Assembly: GCA_023229045.1 (NCBI GenBank) | Contig: JALOAB010000023.1 | Location: 1-18,207 of the forward strand | Source of the DNA: Fidelibacterota bacterium | GTDB lineage: Bacteria; Fidelibacterota; UBA2242 | Length of the DNA stretch: 18,207 nt | Direction: 5' to 3' | Shown: positions 15,572 to 18,207 of the stretch, one piece after another | Layout: each line of letters starts with the position of its first letter | Position numbering within the stretch: the stretch's first letter is position 1 | Notes under the pieces: model-generated | What the model saw: only the letters and a program-made list of their open reading frames with translations | Told to the model about the DNA's origin: nothing | Databases searched by the model: none | Program-made: the position numbers and the translations under genes

Positions 15572-16840
15572 TCACGGGAATATTTTATCCGCTTGGAAAG
15601 ATGACAACTGCCTTCGATAACTGATTGCCAGGTAATCGCCGATGCCTTCGCTGACGCCGCGCTGATCACCACCAAATCCATAACCGGCGATTAATGCATC
15701 GTGAATCGCGTGCCCGTATTCATGCACTACGACATCCTGATCTTCACCATCGTCTACGTAGTCATCTTTAAAAGATATACGACAAAAGGTAGGATAATAT
15801 CGAGAGTAACTTCCATGCGCATCATAACGCATATATTCACCTGTATCCCAGACCAGATTAAAACCTAACGAACCTACATATTCCCTAATGGTATTTATAT
15901 GATAATATATATTTACTTCCTCAAAGCCTATCTGACTACGATTATATATAAAAGATGAACTCGCGTTTGTTACAGGTGAGATATATGGCGATTCCGCGTC
16001 AACTGATTGTACATATTTCCCCTGTAAGCAGTACACGCCTCCGACCGGATCATTCAAATTGGTCAGCGTCACCGTTTTATAGGCGCCCTGCAGTTCCTGG
16101 TAATCTGCATCATTCTGATCAGTCAACGATGCGTCGTTAAGAGCGCTGATCGGGTCGGGATTAAATACACTTCCAGATCCGTTGACATAATTAACCATTA
16201 AATTTTGGATCTCTATTATCTCCCCGGAATTTGCGTTAATAAATATTTGCCAGTCGCCAAGCGGTTCGCCAGCGCCAAAATTCACCTTCCAGACTAAATT
16301 TGCATTGGAAAGAGAATCCTGATAAATATACAGATCGCACTGCGGTGAAGCGAAGAGAGTTGTTTCATCCACATTTATTTTTTCAAATGCATTTTCAATG
16401 GCTTTTTCAATGCTGATATTTGGATTAGTTGACTTTAAATCAGTAATATTCTTATTGCCATTGACAACCATCGTAATTCTATTATGTTTATTGATACTAA
16501 CCACAGTTTCCGTACCAAACACGGGAATTCCCTGATAGGTTTGTAAAAACGTAACACTCTTCCCCGAAGGGCTTTCGATAGTCTGGATAGGCTTCAGATT
16601 TGAAACACTGGAAATGCTAAATAATTCTTTATTATCTTCCAAATATTGCCTGGCGATCTCCTCGGCAGAGCCATGATAAACCGGCGACTTGATATTATAC
16701 TTAGCCGCAATGACTCCGGTTTTAGCATTAATCCTGCAATTATTCCGATATTCGTACATATCCGCATTTCGTTGTTGCGCAAAAAGAAATGTACTTATGA
16801 AAAGAGCAATAAAACACGATTTCATCAGTAATGTTTTCAT
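15572..16840 (-). CDS. N-terminal part of a secreted fungalysin/thermolysin-like metalloprotease
   Basis: A 422-aa frame. Residues 1-21 are a signal peptide (MKSCFIALFISTFLFA). Residues about 55-130 are an FTP-type inhibitory propeptide, with FLQTYQGIPVFGTE at 98-111. A PepSY-like strand pair is at about 182-210 (LVWKVNF, WQIFINANSGEIIEI). GSGSVFNPDP at 221-230 starts the mature region in M36 relatives. The zinc motif HEYGH is at 373-377 and the third ligand is Glu398 in SEGIGDY. The frame ends at TGA 15572-15574, inside the catalytic domain, and its natural continuation is in the same frame downstream, so this fragment alone should lack part of the active-site domain. Start ATG 16840 is set by a strong AAGGAGG site and by the leader. 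Likely substrates are extracellular proteins. Confidence 0.85.
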   Translation of the reverse strand: MKTLLMKSCFIALFISTFLFAQQRNADMYEYRNNCRINAKTGVIAAKYNIKSPVYHGSAEEIARQYLEDNKELFSISSVSNLKPIQTIESPSGKSVTFLQTYQGIPVFGTETVVSINKHNRITMVVNGNKNITDLKSTNPNISIEKAIENAFEKINVDETTLFASPQCDLYIYQDSLSNANLVWKVNFGAGEPLGDWQIFINANSGEIIEIQNLMVNYVNGSGSVFNPDPISALNDASLTDQNDADYQELQGAYKTVTLTNLNDPVGGVYCLQGKYVQSVDAESPYISPVTNASSSFIYNRSQIGFEEVNIYYHINTIREYVGSLGFNLVWDTGEYMRYDAHGSYSRYYPTFCRISFKDDYVDDGEDQDVVVHEYGHAIHDALIAGYGFGGDQRGVSEGIGDYLAISYRRQLSSFQADKIFP

Positions 16841-16845
16841 ATTAG

Positions 16846-16852
16846 CCTCCTT
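16846..16852 (-). promoter_or_regulatory. Strong Shine-Dalgarno site of the metalloprotease gene
   Basis: AAGGAGG on the minus strand lies 5 nt before ATG 16840-16838. It is the best ribosome-binding match noticed in the window and fixes the protease start. The gap to the upstream propeller gene is only 27 nt (16841-16867), so cotranscription is likely. Confidence 0.8.
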
Positions 16853-16867
16853 GGTAAAATAAAATCA

Positions 16868-18207
16868 TTATTTCAATAAAATTATTTTCCTTCTTTCCAT
16901 TCTACCATTCATAACAAGTTGACATATATAAATACCCGACTCCAGCGGTTTGTCTGAGTTACTTTTTCCATCCCATCGCACCTGATAATTTCCTGGGTTT
17001 TGGTTTTTATTGATTAAAGTTCTGACTTCTTCTCCCAGAATGTTAAATATTTTCAACTCAACATGGGTATTTTGATATATCATATATCTTATTGTGGTTT
17101 GTGAATTAAATGGATTAGGATAATTCTGGTATAAACAAATTTCTTCTGGTATTGATATATCCTCATTATCAATCACTGTCAATCCACTCAGATCGGCACG
17201 ATAAATAACGAGCGTATGATAATCCATATTGTACCCAACGGCATAAGCCATTCTGTCCGCCTTAAGAATTCTCAGTTTCCCAAAATTGCAATCAAGACTA
17301 TCTATCTGGGTTTCCCAATTCTCTCCGCCATCACAAGTCCTCAATATTCTTCCACCGCTTGCTAGTATCCAGCCGTGTTTGTCATCGAGGAAACCAATAT
17401 CTTTATAAGATCCCTCTCCATAAAAACTTTTAATATTCCAATTTTCACCACTATCAATAGTAGAATAAATAAATGCCGTGGAAAATGGATAACTTGTCCC
17501 GACGGCAAAACCTTTTAGCAAATCAATAAAATCTACTCCTGATAACATTGCCGCCAAAGAATCCTGGTATTGCCAGGTTTTACCACCGTCAATTGTATTT
17601 GCTAAATATCCGGAATCAGTAGCATATTTATTACCAGTGCTGACTATCCAGCCTAAACAATCATTGACAAAACAAACATCACTTGGTGGGAAATTATCAA
17701 AGGTATCGTTACTCTTTTCCCAGGTATAGCCGCCATCCGCTGTAAACCAGCGGTCTTCACTAAAAGCGATTCCATTTAATTTATCAAAGAAATAAATCTT
17801 ATATATACGGGATGAAAGATGTTCATCGGATATTCTCCTGTCAATCCAGGTCTCACCGCCATCTTCGGAAATCAACGCTCCGGCAACACTATCATTATAC
17901 ATGGCTATGAAATAATCCGGCTCCATCGAATAAATTGAATACGTATCAGTATACTCAACGTTAAATTTTTGGCTATTAATAAATTTTATAATCCAGGTAT
18001 TGCCACCATTTTGTGTTCGAAATATTTTTCGTATCAAATCATAGTTACCCGATTCATTTTCTTCTGCTTCAATAGTTGATATCCATCCAGTATCTTTATT
18101 TGTAAAACAAATATTACTACTCCAGTGAAAATCCATTGTATCATCAGGTAGAACCTGCATTTTTACTTCTTCCCAGGTTTGAGCAAGTAACATCTGGCTA
18201 ATTAATA
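16868..18207 (-). CDS. Secreted Asp-box (BNR/YCF48-like) beta-propeller protein with C-terminal sorting domain; 5' end outside the window
   Basis: The frame is open to the right edge. Codons before Met 18193 read LISQ, then MLLAQTW, which looks like the end of a signal peptide cleaved near LLAQ; the true start therefore lies beyond 18207. The body has at least six Asp-box turns: NGGNTW, DGGETW, DGGYTW, DGGKTW, DSGENW and DGGENW. These mark a sialidase/Ycf48-type beta-propeller of unknown ligand. I see no sialidase arginine triad that I can assign. The last about 90 residues form the sorting module: YQNYPNPFNSQTTIRY, LKIFNILGEEVRTLI, ESGIYICQLV and a lysine/arginine-rich end. Both this and the protease next to it appear to be exported by the same route. 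A surface adhesion or scaffold role is plausible; an enzyme is not excluded. Confidence 0.82.
   Translation of the reverse strand, partial: LISQMLLAQTWEEVKMQVLPDDTMDFHWSSNICFTNKDTGWISTIEAEENESGNYDLIRKIFRTQNGGNTWIIKFINSQKFNVEYTDTYSIYSMEPDYFIAMYNDSVAGALISEDGGETWIDRRISDEHLSSRIYKIYFFDKLNGIAFSEDRWFTADGGYTWEKSNDTFDNFPPSDVCFVNDCLGWIVSTGNKYATDSGYLANTIDGGKTWQYQDSLAAMLSGVDFIDLLKGFAVGTSYPFSTAFIYSTIDSGENWNIKSFYGEGSYKDIGFLDDKHGWILASGGRILRTCDGGENWETQIDSLDCNFGKLRILKADRMAYAVGYNMDYHTLVIYRADLSGLTVIDNEDISIPEEICLYQNYPNPFNSQTTIRYMIYQNTHVELKIFNILGEEVRTLINKNQNPGNYQVRWDGKSNSDKPLESGIYICQLVMNGRMERRKIILLK

Larger units (their letters stand above)
13433..16840 (-). pseudogene. Whole protease gene interrupted by an in-frame TGA at 15572-15574
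   Basis: The two halves are in one frame: 111 bases (37 codons) separate the TGA first base (15574) from the downstream ATG (15463). Reading through gives KIFP-stop-DGNGESWSGRTL, then DDYNYEENWLFPPVELSDEE and MKGTLWAS, which is coherent protein throughout. The full product would be about 1135 residues. A Trp codon TGG changed to TGA is the simplest cause, since a W-D-G turn would suit this site in M36-type proteases (recalled, not checked). It could be a true nonsense mutation, an assembly error or programmed read-through. Genome-wide TGA reassignment is unlikely, because several neighbouring genes end normally at TGA. Confidence 0.7.

Noticed and set aside
15572..15574. TGA read as a sense codon through genetic-code reassignment
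   Set aside because: The kinase, dehydrogenase, binding-protein, both permease genes and the protease itself all end at TGA at lengths normal for their families, with overlapping starts.
16868..18193. Met at 18193 as the true start of the propeller gene
   Set aside because: Only a few hydrophobic residues precede the apparent cleavage site, and the frame stays open to the window edge with signal-like residues.
16868..18193. Propeller protein as a sialidase
   Set aside because: Asp-boxes alone are shared by many propellers; I could not identify the arginine triad or other catalytic residues.

Overview
The window reads as one continuous minus-strand gene block. It probably comes from a Gram-negative member of the Fibrobacteres-Chlorobi-Bacteroidetes (FCB) superphylum, for example an Ignavibacteria, Calditrichota, KSB1 or Marinimicrobia-type lineage. 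Two large secreted proteins end in the YPNPFNP-type C-terminal sorting module (type IX secretion or FlgD-like), which is typical of those groups. Several proteins carry lipoprotein signal peptides, genes are tightly packed, and Shine-Dalgarno sites are visible. I cannot name the genus. No RNA gene, transposase, CRISPR array or transcriptional regulator was seen.

Following transcription (right to left): (i) 18207-16868, the 3' part of a secreted Asp-box beta-propeller protein. (ii) 16840-13433, a secreted metalloprotease (fungalysin/thermolysin-like) fused to a right-handed beta-helix, a helical repeat region and a sorting domain. It is split by one in-frame TGA at 15572-15574, which probably replaces a Trp codon. 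(iii) 13419-8461, two tandem paralogous lipoproteins, both 825 aa, with an (alpha/alpha)6 glycosidase core. (iv) 8450-203, a carbohydrate import and catabolism operon: solute-binding lipoprotein, two CUT1 permeases, a zinc-dependent polyol-type dehydrogenase, a PfkB sugar kinase, a GH130 enzyme, a six-hairpin glycosidase-like lipoprotein, and the MalK/UgpC-type ATPase. From the binding protein to the six-hairpin protein, neighbours overlap by 1-4 nt or abut, so translation is probably coupled. (v) 122-1, the first 40 codons of another secreted protein, perhaps a ComEC-like metallo-beta-lactamase-fold hydrolase.

A working model (inference): the two glycosidase-like lipoproteins and the six-hairpin lipoprotein trim a glycan at the cell surface or in the periplasm, and the ABC transporter imports a short glycoside. 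GH130 then cleaves a beta-mannoside in the cytoplasm, possibly by phosphorolysis. The dehydrogenase plus PfkB kinase would channel a second moiety, such as a polyol converted to a ketose and then a ketose phosphate, into glycolysis. The dehydrogenase/kinase/GH130 trio makes a polyol-containing mannoside the most interesting candidate substrate, but no substrate can be read from sequence alone. Base composition changes from GC-rich in the sugar locus to clearly AT-rich in the protease/propeller region.
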